A DNA stretch of 64,000 bases from Rhyzopertha dominica (GCA_025024175.1 QCXZ01000138.1:42751092-42815091); one strand, 5' to 3'. Positions 24,110-34,127 are shown, counted from the first letter of the stretch. Numbers and translations: made by a program. Notes: a model not told the origin generated them from the sequence alone.

Positions 24110-24480
24110 TTCCGTTCTGATTTCATGTTCAACTCCCGATTAAGACATCGGGATGATTTCTCTTTTCCTCGTAACGATCGAAATGCGTGCTGGAAGCAAA
24201 CCATTGTTCCGAAGGGCAAATTAATTTATTATCCAGTCGTGATATACTGCCTCACAGATAGCATCGAGTGCGTTGTCATAATTCACTCACAGTCGTGTGC
24301 AACCGGATTCATAAATAATGCGTACGCGCAAATGCGAATGAAAATCGCCATTTTTCGAATGGGATATAAAAGCGCGAACCGTCAAACTAGAAAGGACTGT
24401 GATTCATTGGAAAATCGTGGTATACTGGCGAAACGGCGCATTTTGTGTTGCAGTATTGTTAGTCTGTTGAAAAGTAAGCG
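24110..24480 (+). promoter_or_regulatory. Candidate TATA promoter and short first exon
   Basis: TATAAAAG at 24,365-24,372 is a strong TATA box set in GC-balanced DNA. A start about 30 bases downstream would fall at AAAGGACTG near 24,394-24,398, and a weak TCATT initiator-like string is at 24,404-24,408. At 24,471-24,479 AAA|GTAAGC matches a 5' splice site, which would give a short first exon of about 80 nt. The 158-codon frame (24,125-24,601) that runs through promoter and donor has no recognisable domain, and I do not call it a gene. The candidate gene's later exons were not found. Confidence 0.3.
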
Positions 24481-26765
24481 AGATTTTTTTTTGTATAATC
24501 CTTGCATATATTTCAGTTTTAAAAACGTACTTTTTAGTCAATATTGTATTGGTGTAAGGAAAATTTCAAATTTACTGGTACTAATTTGTATATTTTTTTA
24601 ATTGCAGAAGCATTATAACTTTTAAAAATCTCACCATAGTCCTATAATTTCTTGATTGATTCAACCAGGGTACAGGCAGCATTATTGCCACTCCCGGATA
24701 TACCACCGAGTGGGCTAGATCTACGCTGGGTTGGGCGTATGTATACTTGATGGCCACTAGAGGGTTTTGGCTAGGGCACACTAGGTATAAGCAAATGTGA
24801 GGATTGGAGATAGTATAAAAATATTTTATAAATATTTTGTTCATCACTGATATTCTTTTAAAAAAGAAAAAATACTTTCATCAAACGAAAAAAATAAGTC
24901 TTTAGATAGTTGCATTTTTTATACATTTTTTACCAAAGTATATAAATTTCATTCACTCATTTGTTTTGTGGGTTCCATAAATAAATTAGTTATTTATTAG
25001 AAAATAAAGATTAGTATTTTTAGGGTAATATACAGAATCCAATCGATTTATAACAACAATAGGTTTCCTGACCATTGTGCTGCGTCCTGAATTATTCTTT
25101 CTACGATTATTTTTCTAACTTACAAGGTTTTCTTTTTGTCTTCATTTAGCTTACATTTAAGCCTTGTTTATATTCCATCAAGTTTGTCTATTCTTTAAAA
25201 GATCTGTTTTATTATGCACCACTTTGGCCAGCAATCGCACGATGCTTTTCTTCGTTTTTTACATCTGTTTGCATTTGTGGTTGCGTCGTTTTCCCCCCGT
25301 ACATCTGGCAAATCTTTGTAGTTGTTGTGGTATGTTTTCTCCAAATTATCTGGCGCATGAGGACACTGAGAAGATATTTATCATTTCTTGGATTTACTGC
25401 ACCTAGTTCGTGCACTGTTCTGTTTTACTTTCGCCTAAGTTCGTTCTTTGTGTAACTTACTCTACTACTTGCCTAGCGGTGACATATACTTCGAAAAGTA
25501 TAACTCTAACCCTGTTTTTATTCCTTGTTACGCATCATATATAATTATTTCTATATTAATTTCCAACTAAAATATCGTACTTTGCAATGAAGTAAATGCT
25601 CTTTAAGTATGTCTGGATCGTTTTAATCTATGCTGTCGCCCTCACCTGGATCTCTGAACAACTAGCAATAAGCATCAGTTTACTAGAGAACATTAATTCA
25701 TTTTCCATTAGGTATAAAGTCTATATATGGTTTAATAACACGAAAGAAAACCACAGTTACAATTTCGTGTGGACCTCGATTGTGACAGTTAGATACAAAA
25801 ACTTTACTCATTATCAAACAATTTCATTAAAAAATTCGCGAATAATGTAATTAATTTTATTGGTAGTAAATAAATCTTTCTACCACATTTTGTATATTGT
25901 GCTCTATCTCCAAGGGATATTATTTTATCTACTAATGGAGTAGATAAAACTTTTTAATCATATAAAGCCACCGAATTTAGGTAAAGGTTTCATGCTACTT
26001 GTATCTACAGCTTTTAATCAAGGTGCTTGCTCATGCCAACAGTTATTTCATTTCAGATTCCTCAACGATTATTTTGGCATCCTGTGCTATCCAATATTTA
26101 TGCTCAATTACACAAATTTATGCCTAACAACTGCAGCACGACATCAAGCGCAAGCAGAATTATGAGTGACATCCTCAATGACATTAATTTAGATTTTGAG
26201 GAATTAATCAAAGAATGCCGCTCCGCTATATTAGTTTACTGAGTGAGACGTACATTTTTTGGTTCATTCAAATACAAACCGTGCTTGCAAATGTATGTAC
26301 TGATCTGAATTCCACCAGTTTCTTTTTTCTGCTTTTTTCGGGATCATAGGAGTTTATCCGTATTTCATCACCTGTGATGATGTAGGTACATTAAATTAAA
26401 CGATCCACGGTCAAAGTGATCTAGAGTAGATCTAAAAAAATACACATGAAGCAAAATTACATAAAAATATTTTTTTAAACTCGTTAAGTAAATAAAGCTC
26501 CGTCTCTAATACAAATTTTGCTTTAATTTTAGTTTTTAAACGACGCTTTGAAGTCTATGTCGACCTATAAAAAACAGTACTGTAAGTATTCAGTTTAGAG
26601 AAGCGACAACAATTAAAAATCTGTATTTACCTACCAGTCTATAACCGGAAAACAAAACAAATGAATTTTTAAATATATTCATTAGCTATCACCCAAAATT
26701 ACAATTCACTTTAGAAACAGAAAAAAACAACTAATTAATTACAAAATGGTACTCTAAACCAAAAT
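24481..26765. other. AT-rich DNA, nothing recognised
   Basis: Frames at 25,164-25,406 (both strands), 25,596-25,850 and 26,027-26,242 were inspected. None shows a known domain or transposon motif. Confidence 0.4.
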
Positions 26766-26769
26766 TTCA

Positions 26770-27411
26770 GGCAGATTCTTTAATTATAAATTTAACCATC
26801 CCTATTAACAAAAATTAGCTGACATTAACAATACAATACAACGAATAATAAAACAAACACGTCCAGAACTTAGATATGAAACTTTAAACACAATAACTAC
26901 AATACTAAAAAATAACAACTACCCCATTAAACTAATACGTAATACCATAAAAAACAAACAGATTCCTCCCTCACATAACGCCATTTACACAAAAAATAAA
27001 GTACATCCTAAAACCATATACAATCCAAACTACCTATAAAGGCATCAACACAATTAAACAATTTTAGACACCCTAAAAATCAAAAACACCACACGAAACA
27101 AAAACACACATAATATACAGTATACCATGCAAACAATGTCACAAGCAATATATAAGACAAACAGTACAATATTTAAAAAATAGAATACAACAACATAAAA
27201 ATCGTAATAATAAATACACTGCACTAAAGAAACATCAAGAACAAAGATATCATATTTTTGACTTTGATAACACCAAAATTATTGCTACAGAACAATATAA
27301 ATGAAAAAGAAAATTATCGAAATTATACATATTCAGAAAAACATAAATAATTGTGTAATTGATAGAACAGATATACAAGGCTTGAGCAGCACCTACAACA
27401 CTCTTATTTAA
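26770..27411 (+). pseudogene. Penelope-like element 3' ORF with GIY-YIG endonuclease relic
   Basis: Plus-strand pieces read PCKQCHKQYIRQTVQYLKNR (27,125 onward), then QQHKN, KKHQEQRYHIFDFDNTKI, and after a frame change NNCVIDRTDIQGLSSTYN, stopping at 27,409-27,411. This is the cysteine-bearing GIY-YIG nuclease and C-terminus of a PLE subfamily. The usual YIGQT is changed to YIRQT. Upstream, 26,770-27,120 keeps linker blocks such as the LIRNTIKNKQIPPSHNAIYT counterpart. The reverse transcriptase part is absent. The base composition is very A-rich, unlike the flanks. It is followed by an ATT microsatellite and, about 230 bp later, a hairpin ending GAAACGTC. Confidence 0.75.
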
Positions 27412-27485
27412 ACCACACACACACCCAAAATCCAACACATACAACATCATCACAATACACAACAAAATTCAAACAACCACATTTT

Positions 27486-27513
27486 CTTATTATTATTATT
27501 ATTATTATTATTA
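27486..27513 (+). repeat. (TTA)n microsatellite
   Basis: About nine perfect TTA units lie just downstream of the PLE relic. The similar tract at 28,432-28,480 also follows a PLE-type hairpin. Confidence 0.9.
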
Positions 27514-27640
27514 ATTGTTTATTACTTATTAGATATTAATTGTTTAGTTGTGATGGAAAAATTCTAAGGTACATTGAAACAAAATTTAATTTTTAATGAT
27601 TGTCATATTTTTCAAATTTCAAAATAATATTATAATAAAG

Positions 27641-27675
27641 ATTGAAAATACCGAAAAAAAGGTCGAAACGTCTCA
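27641..27675 (+). repeat. PLE terminal hairpin, hammerhead-like
   Basis: TTGAAAATACC, an A-rich loop, GGT, then CGAAACGTC gives a small ACC/GGT stem followed by the GAAACGTC box seen at PLE ends. The first box lacks the CUGANGA consensus, so this is a decayed relative of the hammerhead fold, not a functional ribozyme. Confidence 0.4.
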
Positions 27676-28314
27676 AAATAAGGATTTGCATTAATTAATT
27701 AATCCAGGAACCAGTACCGACAAAAATAAAAAACCATAACAGATTATAGAAGAGTTCGACGGGTTATACCAAACTATGACCAGATGGAGCTTCGTAACGT
27801 TTTCTACGTGGCTATATTTCCATGTATAATCAAACTGTTCTGTTGTAATATCGAAGAGCTTTTCGAAGCAGCTCTACATGCCTTGTTTCTTTTACACCCC
27901 TATTTTTTTTCTTACTTTAGACCACGTACGGAGATATATGCTTCTTAAAAGGCGTTGTTAAGTTGTAATATTTACCTCAAATTTTGCCTCCCGTTTCTGT
28001 TCCATAGCAATTCCAACAAAAAGTGATTTTCTTATACAAAATAAGAAATGAATAATAAGAACTTACCAGCTTTCTTGACGGAAACAGCTCCAAAATATCC
28101 TGCTGGCAGGTAGCAAGAAAAAGATGAACTTTTTGCACACGTGATTTACGTACATCCACATATAAACTTTATTCCGCTCTTAAGTAGCTGAATTTCAGCT
28201 TCAAACATTAAATTCAGTGACTTATGAAACACATCCTGTACAAGCCCTGAAGATTTCCGTCTAAGAATTATTAATTAATGCAGGGGAATAATAAAAGATC
28301 TGCTTGTGCCCCTA

Positions 28315-28411
28315 CTTCCAAATTATTTATTTTTGGCAAAGCAACCGAAGACGGCCGCATGGCGGTTGAAATGCCCGCATTTGGCTTTGTCAAAAATAAA
28401 TAATTTGGAAG
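28315..28411 (+). ncRNA. Hammerhead-type fold with very long stem I
   Basis: Left arm 28,315-28,344 and right arm 28,382-28,411 pair over about 30 bp with one G.A mismatch and one G.U pair. Between them lie CCGAAGA (28,345-28,351; box A with U4 changed to C), a weakened stem II (GCC/GGC around loop GCAT), GAAA (28,368-28,371), stem III TGC/GCA with loop CC (28,372-28,379), and TT at 28,380-28,381 as U16.1 and H17. Each element is at the position the type I hammerhead requires, but the U4 change and poor stem II suggest lost activity. It probably marks a terminal repeat of a PLE or retrozyme. Confidence 0.55.
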
Positions 28412-28429
28412 TAAGATCACAGGCAAGTG

Positions 28430-28431
<2 letters not shown>

Positions 28432-28480
<49 letters not shown>
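28432..28480 (+). repeat. (TTA)n microsatellite
   Basis: An uninterrupted run of about sixteen TTA units ends at CATCG. It accounts for the poly-leucine and poly-isoleucine frames seen on both strands here, which are not genes. Confidence 0.95.
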
Positions 28481-28489
28481 CATCGAATA

Positions 28490-29149
28490 AAACTTTATTG
28501 TCAGTGAATTATTTAAGATTGTATGTATTGAAAAGTGAATTAAACAATTTTTACGTAAGTGAGCACATTGTTTTCTTGTTAAATTCCCACTCAATGGATT
28601 TTTACTGAATACGTATGTTGTTTGTGAAAATTTTCCTTCACAAGCCGTCAAGGGTCTTTCGTATTACTATTGAATCAAATTTGCATTCGTAATTACAGTT
28701 AGAAGTTCGACATTTCTGTTTAGGTAGACGTGTTACGGATTCGTTGTACCGTTACTTCGATTGTTTAGATTTCAATTGTCCTGTCCTGTCCATTTGCAGT
28801 TAAAATCGATTTTCTTTTTTTCTTTGTTAGGCATGGTTGTGCATTGCGTAATTTAAGTTCCAATCGAATACTTTTTAAAATATGAACTTCAGTCTAAACT
28901 GGTACGATATCTTTTGAAGTATAGTTGCTTTAATACGGCCAAATTCCTCGCATAATAATTGCACTGTCCTAACCAGACACCATACGATACTTAANGTCTT
29001 TTAACTCTAATNTAGCATCTGATTTTTCTATTTTCCTTTCTTTTTTGTTACTTTTCACAATTTCTGTCAAATCCGCTCTTGGACCATCCAACGTTCTAAG
29101 TTATTTACATATCAATCAAAAATAATCCGGCTGATATGATAGGCTAAAC
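28490..29149. other. AT-rich intergenic DNA
   Basis: Nothing recognised; two N bases at about 28,996 and 29,012. Confidence 0.45.
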
Positions 29150-29580
29150 CTCAGCTTTCGCTCCTAAGCGCAGGGATTGAGGAATCAATTTTGGGGGAGA
29201 AAGTTTTTCCAGAGAAGGCCGCGGCCCGCGCACATCTGGCCCTCAAAAGGGCGCGATAAAGAAGATCCTAATAGGGTATATCGTCTACGTATGGTTTATG
29301 GATATAATCCACATCATGAGGGGGATTGTGTACGCCTCTGGTTAAGGCGGGCGTGTTTCTTGCGGACGAGATATTGTGGAAATTGCTTATTATATTTTTT
29401 CCCAGGGAACAATCTCGCGCTGAGATGCTGCGCGCTAAAAATAAAACGATGATTTTATGGCATGGAGGAATGCCGCAATTTGTCTTTACAACGTCAATAT
29501 CATGGCTTGACCCACAGAGAATGCACGCACTTGGATGCCCATTCTCATCCTTACTGGCGGCTTTGTGTTAAAATATTTTT
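29150..29580. other. GC-rich block of unknown nature
   Basis: A 430-bp stretch with CpG-rich segments (GAAGGCCGCGGCCCGCGC near 29,215) has two overlapping plus-strand frames of 81-91 codons in different phases. Neither resembles a known protein, and both being open mainly reflects the composition. A posterior-Hox-like TTTTATGGC occurs near 29,454. It could be a regulatory island or part of an unrecognised repeat. Confidence 0.25.
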
Positions 29581-29639
29581 GGGTAAAAATATGGAATCTC
29601 TGAAAGCCCTCGGGCAGTGACATCTAAAATGGTTTTTAA

Positions 29640-30300
29640 GCAACATCATTTGTGCTTTTCCATATTTTGGCCGAAAATATCAATCGTACCTTCCAGTTTT
29701 AGTTCTGATGTATTTAAAATAGGCTTATTTACATATGACGGAATTAATGCCAATATGCTCAAACTGTGTAGTTCAATAATTTCACCTCATTTAACAAATA
29801 TTATATGTTGTTGCTTTGAGAGACGCTTTTTTCAAGATATGTGGAAATGGCATATTAAACTCCAAAACTAGAAAAAGCTATGAATCTCTAGTTCACTCTA
29901 TCGTTAATTATGGATTAGTGATTTTATTTCCATGTTTAGATGTTATAATTCGTGCCAGAATCCAACGAATTCAAAACAACTGTGTTAGGTTTATTTTCCA
30001 TCTTCGAAAAATTTCTGAACTTCAGTGGTCAAAGATAGACTGAAATATAGATATANCGTCGTAAAGACGTTGTCACCTCTNGCATTCCACCTTCTCTACA
30101 TATACGAGAAACTAACTCCCAGATATCATTTCCACAGCGTGCATTTAAGAAATATAGATAAACTAAATCTACTTTCGTTTCGGACATCTCTGTTCTAGCG
30201 CTCTTATTATTTTAATGCAGTGCGTGCCAATATCTTCAAAAACTCCCTCCAGGACGGTTCAGCAAGTTTGTCGATCGCTACTTTTCAAACAACTTTATGA
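29640..30300 (+). pseudogene. Non-LTR retrotransposon (Jockey/CR1-like) reverse transcriptase relic
   Basis: The first part (29,617-29,871) reads YDGINANMLKLCSSIISPHL then FFQDMWKWHI, matching the N-terminal reverse transcriptase block 'GxDGI..ML...FPdxWK'. At once, in another frame (29,816-30,043), comes SLVHSIVNYGLVILFPCLD followed by RARIQRIQNNCVRFIF, which belongs to the region after the catalytic YADD motif. The catalytic core between them is deleted. Further degraded C-terminal blocks (SISFPQRAFKKYR-like) continue to about 30,300. It is inactive, and its 5' end and tail are not defined. Confidence 0.7.
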
Positions 30301-30899
30301 CTTAGGTTTATTATTAATATTATTATATTTTATTGTTGCTGGTACCTCTACTTTTAATTGCATGGAAAAATTACTAGGATAGAATACAGCAATTTATATC
30401 TATGTAAATTCATATACTAGTTTATTGAAAATTTGACAACCATCTTGCATTTATAGAAGTTCCGGTTATGTTTATTTGTTTTTCAAAATTTTTCAGGAGA
30501 GTAGAATTTTATAAAATTGTTGAGGATATTGTAGAAGATCCATACATCCGGTCTACATACTTACGATTGACGTTCTTATATTAGCAATAACGCTGTTAAC
30601 AAAAATGCCTTGCCTACTTTAAGTGTTTTTTATACAAGCTATTTTTAAGGTAATTAAAAAATAAATTCCCGCTGGCAAGCATTTTTGCAATAATNATGGA
30701 CTGTCCCGAATAAAATTTGTATCGTTGCTNCATAATTTTTGGCTACCGTCAGATATCTGTAACTTTTTTCAATAATCACTAGGCAGCTCTAAAAAAGGAA
30801 CGAAAAGAACGTTGTTGACTAATTGTTGACACTTGGTTATTAAGTCAACAAAATATTACGCTTCACCACACATAATATGTTAAATCGTTACAAACATCA
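30301..30899. other. AT-rich intergenic DNA
   Basis: Nothing recognised. Confidence 0.45.
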
Positions 30900-31560
30900 A
30901 AAGATGGTAAAATTTTGCATTAAAAATTGCAGTATGTCCATCGAGGATATAGCTGAAAAGTATAACATAACAAAAAGTGCGGTTAAAAGAAGAATCATGC
31001 AATGTTAAGAACGNACAAGCAAAGAAGGTTGTAAAATTCACACAAAAAGCAATAAAAAGTTNATTAAATTTAGGGCCCAAAACTGTACAATTTGATTGGT
31101 GGGAAACGAAGAAACTTTAGTGGGTTACCAGGTCCACAATACTCTACAGCTTTCTTTGTTCTTTGCCAGACTGAAACTACAAAAGNTTAGCAAAAATTGG
31201 CAAAAAATATGTGATGCCATTTACTCTTGCGGATATCGGCAACAACAATTGTTTCAACAGGAACACTAACCTCGGAGGTTTATATTGAAGAATAATAATT
31301 TAAAAAAATATTTACTTCTTCTTTTGACGAAATCATGATACACCGACATTGTTTTGATCTGATTTGGTATTAATTCATTATTCAGATGATACTTTTTGTT
31401 ACAAATAGTGTTGATTTTGTGGAAAATGCCAACAATCCACCATATTTTCCAGAATGTCGACCAGTTGAAAAATATCGAACAATTTGCAGAAAAAAGATGC
31501 AAGACATTGAGATAGCAACTAGTACAAATAATTTATGTTCAATTGAATTTGTAGAAGATT
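30900..31560 (+). pseudogene. mariner/Tc1-type transposase relic
   Basis: The frame from 30,904 reads MVKFCIKNCSMSIEDIAEKY then NITKSAVKRRI, a helix-turn-helix typical of a transposase DNA-binding domain. After a strongly decayed middle, 31,262-31,540 keeps one frame with three stops: GTLTSEVYIEE, then FDLIWY (counterpart of 'WPDLASxHY'), then VDFVENANNPPYFPECRPVE followed by KY. The glutamate in RPVEKY is the third catalytic residue of this DDE family. Several N bases fall in it. No terminal inverted repeats were found. It is followed directly by a PLE terminal-repeat fragment at 31,571. Confidence 0.7.
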
Positions 31561-31570
31561 ACGAGAGCGA

Positions 31571-31665
31571 AGGCTTTCAGCGTCCATGATATGAGATTAT
31601 GTTTCAGAAAAAACGCTGCCTGTTCTTTTGCGTAAAACTAATATCTGTAAGTAACACAACCGATA
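31571..31665 (-). repeat. Second copy of the 16.3-kb PLE-type terminal repeat
   Basis: GCTTTCAGCGTCCATGATAT and the following 40 bases match 16,335-16,394 with a few substitutions, in the same orientation. The hairpin part seen at 16,405-16,460 is too decayed here to fold. Confidence 0.5.
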
Positions 31666-31669
31666 TTTT

Positions 31670-33440
31670 TTTTTACACCGAATACACATTTTTGGGTTTT
31701 ATTAGAGATAGTCCTTATGCTTATATACACAGCAGTTCAGATTGAAATATTTTAACAATGACAATTTTTATTTACGCTAAATTTAGAAAATTAAAAGCAC
31801 TGTTTCGCGAATTTGAAACTTTTTTCTTTTCCTCGTGTTCGAACATGTGTATTAGATGTTTAGCGCACACGTTCCTGCTATTAGCTGGAAAATTATTTTG
31901 TAGATTTTTATTTTATTGTGATTTGTGTGGTTTCGCATTGTTTATCATTTATTCAACGATAATCATTAAATGAGAATATGGATTTTTATTTAAGCTTAAT
32001 AGAATTAAATACTACGAGAATGTGATTGTAATTCAGGTTTCTTTTTTTTCAGGTAAGTGTTTCTATTGCAACAGTGGGCTACCTTGTTTGTACCCTAAGG
32101 CCTATGACGTGAGTAATAAGTACTTAAAGAACCTATAAGTGTTGGTAATCTGGCAAATTTGTGTAATGCCATAATGTGAATACTAACAATTCTTCAATTT
32201 TTCTACCTCAAAGTATCGATATCAGGTAAATAAATCGACGCTACCTCGATCTCTTCTAGGGAATTCTCGACCATTTGTTCTTCATCTCGAAGTTTAGAAG
32301 AATCAGAGTTTTTTGTGTATCCGAAAGCTTCTGACCTATAGTTGCTTACAATATATTATAGAGCATTTTGTAATTAAAAATAGGTTAGCTTATTTACCTA
32401 AATAACTCTAACTCTAACAATGACTGGAAGTATTTTTGGTAATTACATACCAAATTGCAGTGACAGTGGTAGTGACGTAATAACATTTATTGCTTATGTA
32501 GATGAATCTGGAACCAGTGGTTTATCTGTAGCAAAAAGGTAAGTAAGTCACCAGAGATTTAAGTGACTTACAAAGACTTGAAACAAAAACGGTTGTGACT
32601 GGAAGAAATGCGTTTGTATTGTTAATCGGGCAGATTCAAGCAATGACAAACTATAAACATGTACGTTATGTTAATCACAATCTAAAATAAAGCAGTCTAA
32701 CACAAGAGCTCTAAAATAGTCATTTAAAGATACACGATAACGCTCCTTGAAACATTACAATCATTCAAGGGCTGTTTACAGTTAATTCTTGCTTTAGCAA
32801 AGAAAATTGGTGGTTTCCTCATATTACACACTTCGAAGTCCAAGATATTATTAAAATCCAGTTTTAAATACAGGATTACAAGCTTAAGTCCACTATGTTA
32901 GCAACAGATAGTGGTAATAATAATAATAAATTATGAAAAAATACCTGTATCCAGTGAGTCGCTGATAACGTCGTTGTAAAAAAAATAAGTAATTCAGAAG
33001 AATGGACCAATAAGCTAAAATTTTATTGTAATGTAGTTAGCATCATGCTTTTTTCGCCAAAGATAGATTGTTCGACCTATGGAACACGTCTGAACAAAAT
33101 GTTTTCCATTGCACTTAACGTGAAAGGAGCTTGAAGGAAAATGTTTGGAAACTTATGATCATATCATTTTGAGTGGTGAGAAACACGTTACAGTTTGATT
33201 AGTTGTTATTTATGTAGTCGTACTTTAATGTAGTATTTAGATAAAACTGAAGAAATATTAGAACCATTGAATTCAAATGAGTGAAAGAGGCAATGTAAAA
33301 TCTTCATGAGTAATATATATAATATATATAAAATAATTCTGAGAGTGAAGATGATTGCCCATTTAACATTAAACAACTCCAACGACTGAAGAAAAGAAAT
33401 TGAAGACTACTTTAATTCCCCAGCAAACGATACATACGAT
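31670..33440. other. AT-rich DNA with one short exon-like frame
   Basis: Only one item stood out. At 32,420-32,541 an ATG opens about 40 codons rich in Ser, Gly and Asp, stopping at a TAA within GGTAAGTAAG, which is also a good 5' splice site. It could be a first coding exon, but I recognise no protein and see no partner exon. A short AT-dinucleotide run lies near 33,310-33,330. Confidence 0.25.
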
Positions 33441-33480
33441 GGTTTATTAATTTGGTGGCGTAATCGTGGATGGTGGTTCT

Positions 33481-33690
33481 TTACATAACGACAATGGCAA
33501 GCTGTAATATAAAGAGGCTGTTGTGGAAGACAGGATTATCAGAAAACAAAGAAACACACTTGGTGGTGATTTTGTCAGGTCGTTGTTTGTTTGACTCGCT
33601 TGCGAAAACATCCAAAACCATTTGAAGCAGACTGAGCGGCTTGAAGTCTTCTGTAATCTTTTCAGTGATGACCCCCAAGTTTCCTCCATT
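33481..33690 (-). other. Unrecognised minus-strand coding-like frame
   Basis: A minus-strand frame of about 65 codons (ATG at 33,678; GVITEKITEDFKPLSLLQMV and onward) has protein-like composition with mixed charged and hydrophobic residues and little AT-codon bias. It is unlike most shadows here. Its ATG lies just after a TTTCTTACAATGG string that could be a weak splice acceptor. No domain was recognised. It may be one exon of a host gene or a piece of an unidentified transposon. Confidence 0.25.
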
Positions 33691-33735
33691 GTAAGAAATT
33701 TTTGCCTAAATTAATTCGAAACTTTATTAGTAATT

Positions 33736-34115
33736 AAAATGCATTGCCATCCTAAATTCTTACTTACATCATACCATTGCTTTGGTATATAAGCAAAACC
33801 AGTTCTATGCCGTGTTGTCTACACTAGACCTAAACTGCACTGATGAGCTGTAATGACAGCGAAATAGTACTATCTGCAGTTGGTTGAGGTGTAGACAGCA
33901 CAGCATAGACATGCATTTTAATGTATGTTGGTTCTTGCCCGTTAGCAAAAAGTGCCGTGGGGGCCTGCTGTCAAATTGAAGTATGCAGTTGCATGCCAAT
34001 TTGTCAGGCTACAGGTCACTTCCTTGAGGAAGTAGATCCCGTTAAGGCAGCTAGGTGGCTTTGTCATCATGTCAGTGTAATGCTGACAGATGGCATTGCC
34101 ATCCTAAATTCTTAT
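33736..34115 (+). mobile_element. Retrozyme-like insertion with 12-bp target duplication
   Basis: A 380-bp insertion is flanked by perfect 12-bp direct repeats TTATTAGTAATT (33,724-33,735 and 34,116-34,127). Just inside, the sequence GCATTGCCATCCTAAATTCTTA occurs at both ends (33,741-33,762 and 34,093-34,114), giving a repeat unit of 352 bp. It contains a complete type I hammerhead (33,805-33,908). The remainder is GC-richer than the flanks and full of short hairpins (CTTCC..GGAAG near 34,020; TCAG..CTGA near 34,072-34,086). Established knowledge: animal retrozymes are small non-autonomous retroelements with hammerheads, found as circular RNAs of a few hundred nt. A slightly more-than-unit-length copy is what reverse transcription around a circle would leave. 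The 90-codon frame inside is not considered real. Confidence 0.75.
33805..33908 (+). ncRNA. Type I hammerhead ribozyme
   Basis: Every consensus element is present. Outer stem I: 33,805-33,824 pairs with 33,889-33,908 over 20 bp with one C.A mismatch and one G.U. Internal loop: 33,825-33,832 opposite 33,882-33,888, the usual site of loop-loop contact with stem II. Inner stem I: AACTGCA (33,833-33,839) with TGCAGTT (33,875-33,881), perfect. Box A CTGATGA is at 33,840-33,846. Stem II: GCTGT/ACAGC around AATG (33,847-33,860). Box B GAAA is at 33,861-33,864. Stem III: TAGT/ACTA (33,865-33,872). Cleavage triplet AUC ends at 33,874, so the predicted cut is between 33,874 and 33,875. The loop-less palindromic stem III implies activity as a dimer or within a tandem transcript, as known for retrozymes. 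Confidence 0.88.
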
Positions 34116-34127
34116 TTATTAGTAATT

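Noticed and set aside
24125..24601. Longest open frame in the window (158 codons)
   Set aside because: It has no recognisable domain or composition bias and runs straight through a TATA box and a splice donor, so I treat it as chance.
27413..27450. CRISPR-like short repeats or other prokaryotic features
   Set aside because: Only simple ACAC-type sequence was seen; no regularly spaced repeats exist anywhere in the window, and the DNA is clearly eukaryotic.
28271..28651. Frames of 100 and 126 codons on opposite strands with poly-Leu and poly-Ile runs
   Set aside because: They are produced by the TTA microsatellite and the hammerhead stem I palindrome, not by genes.
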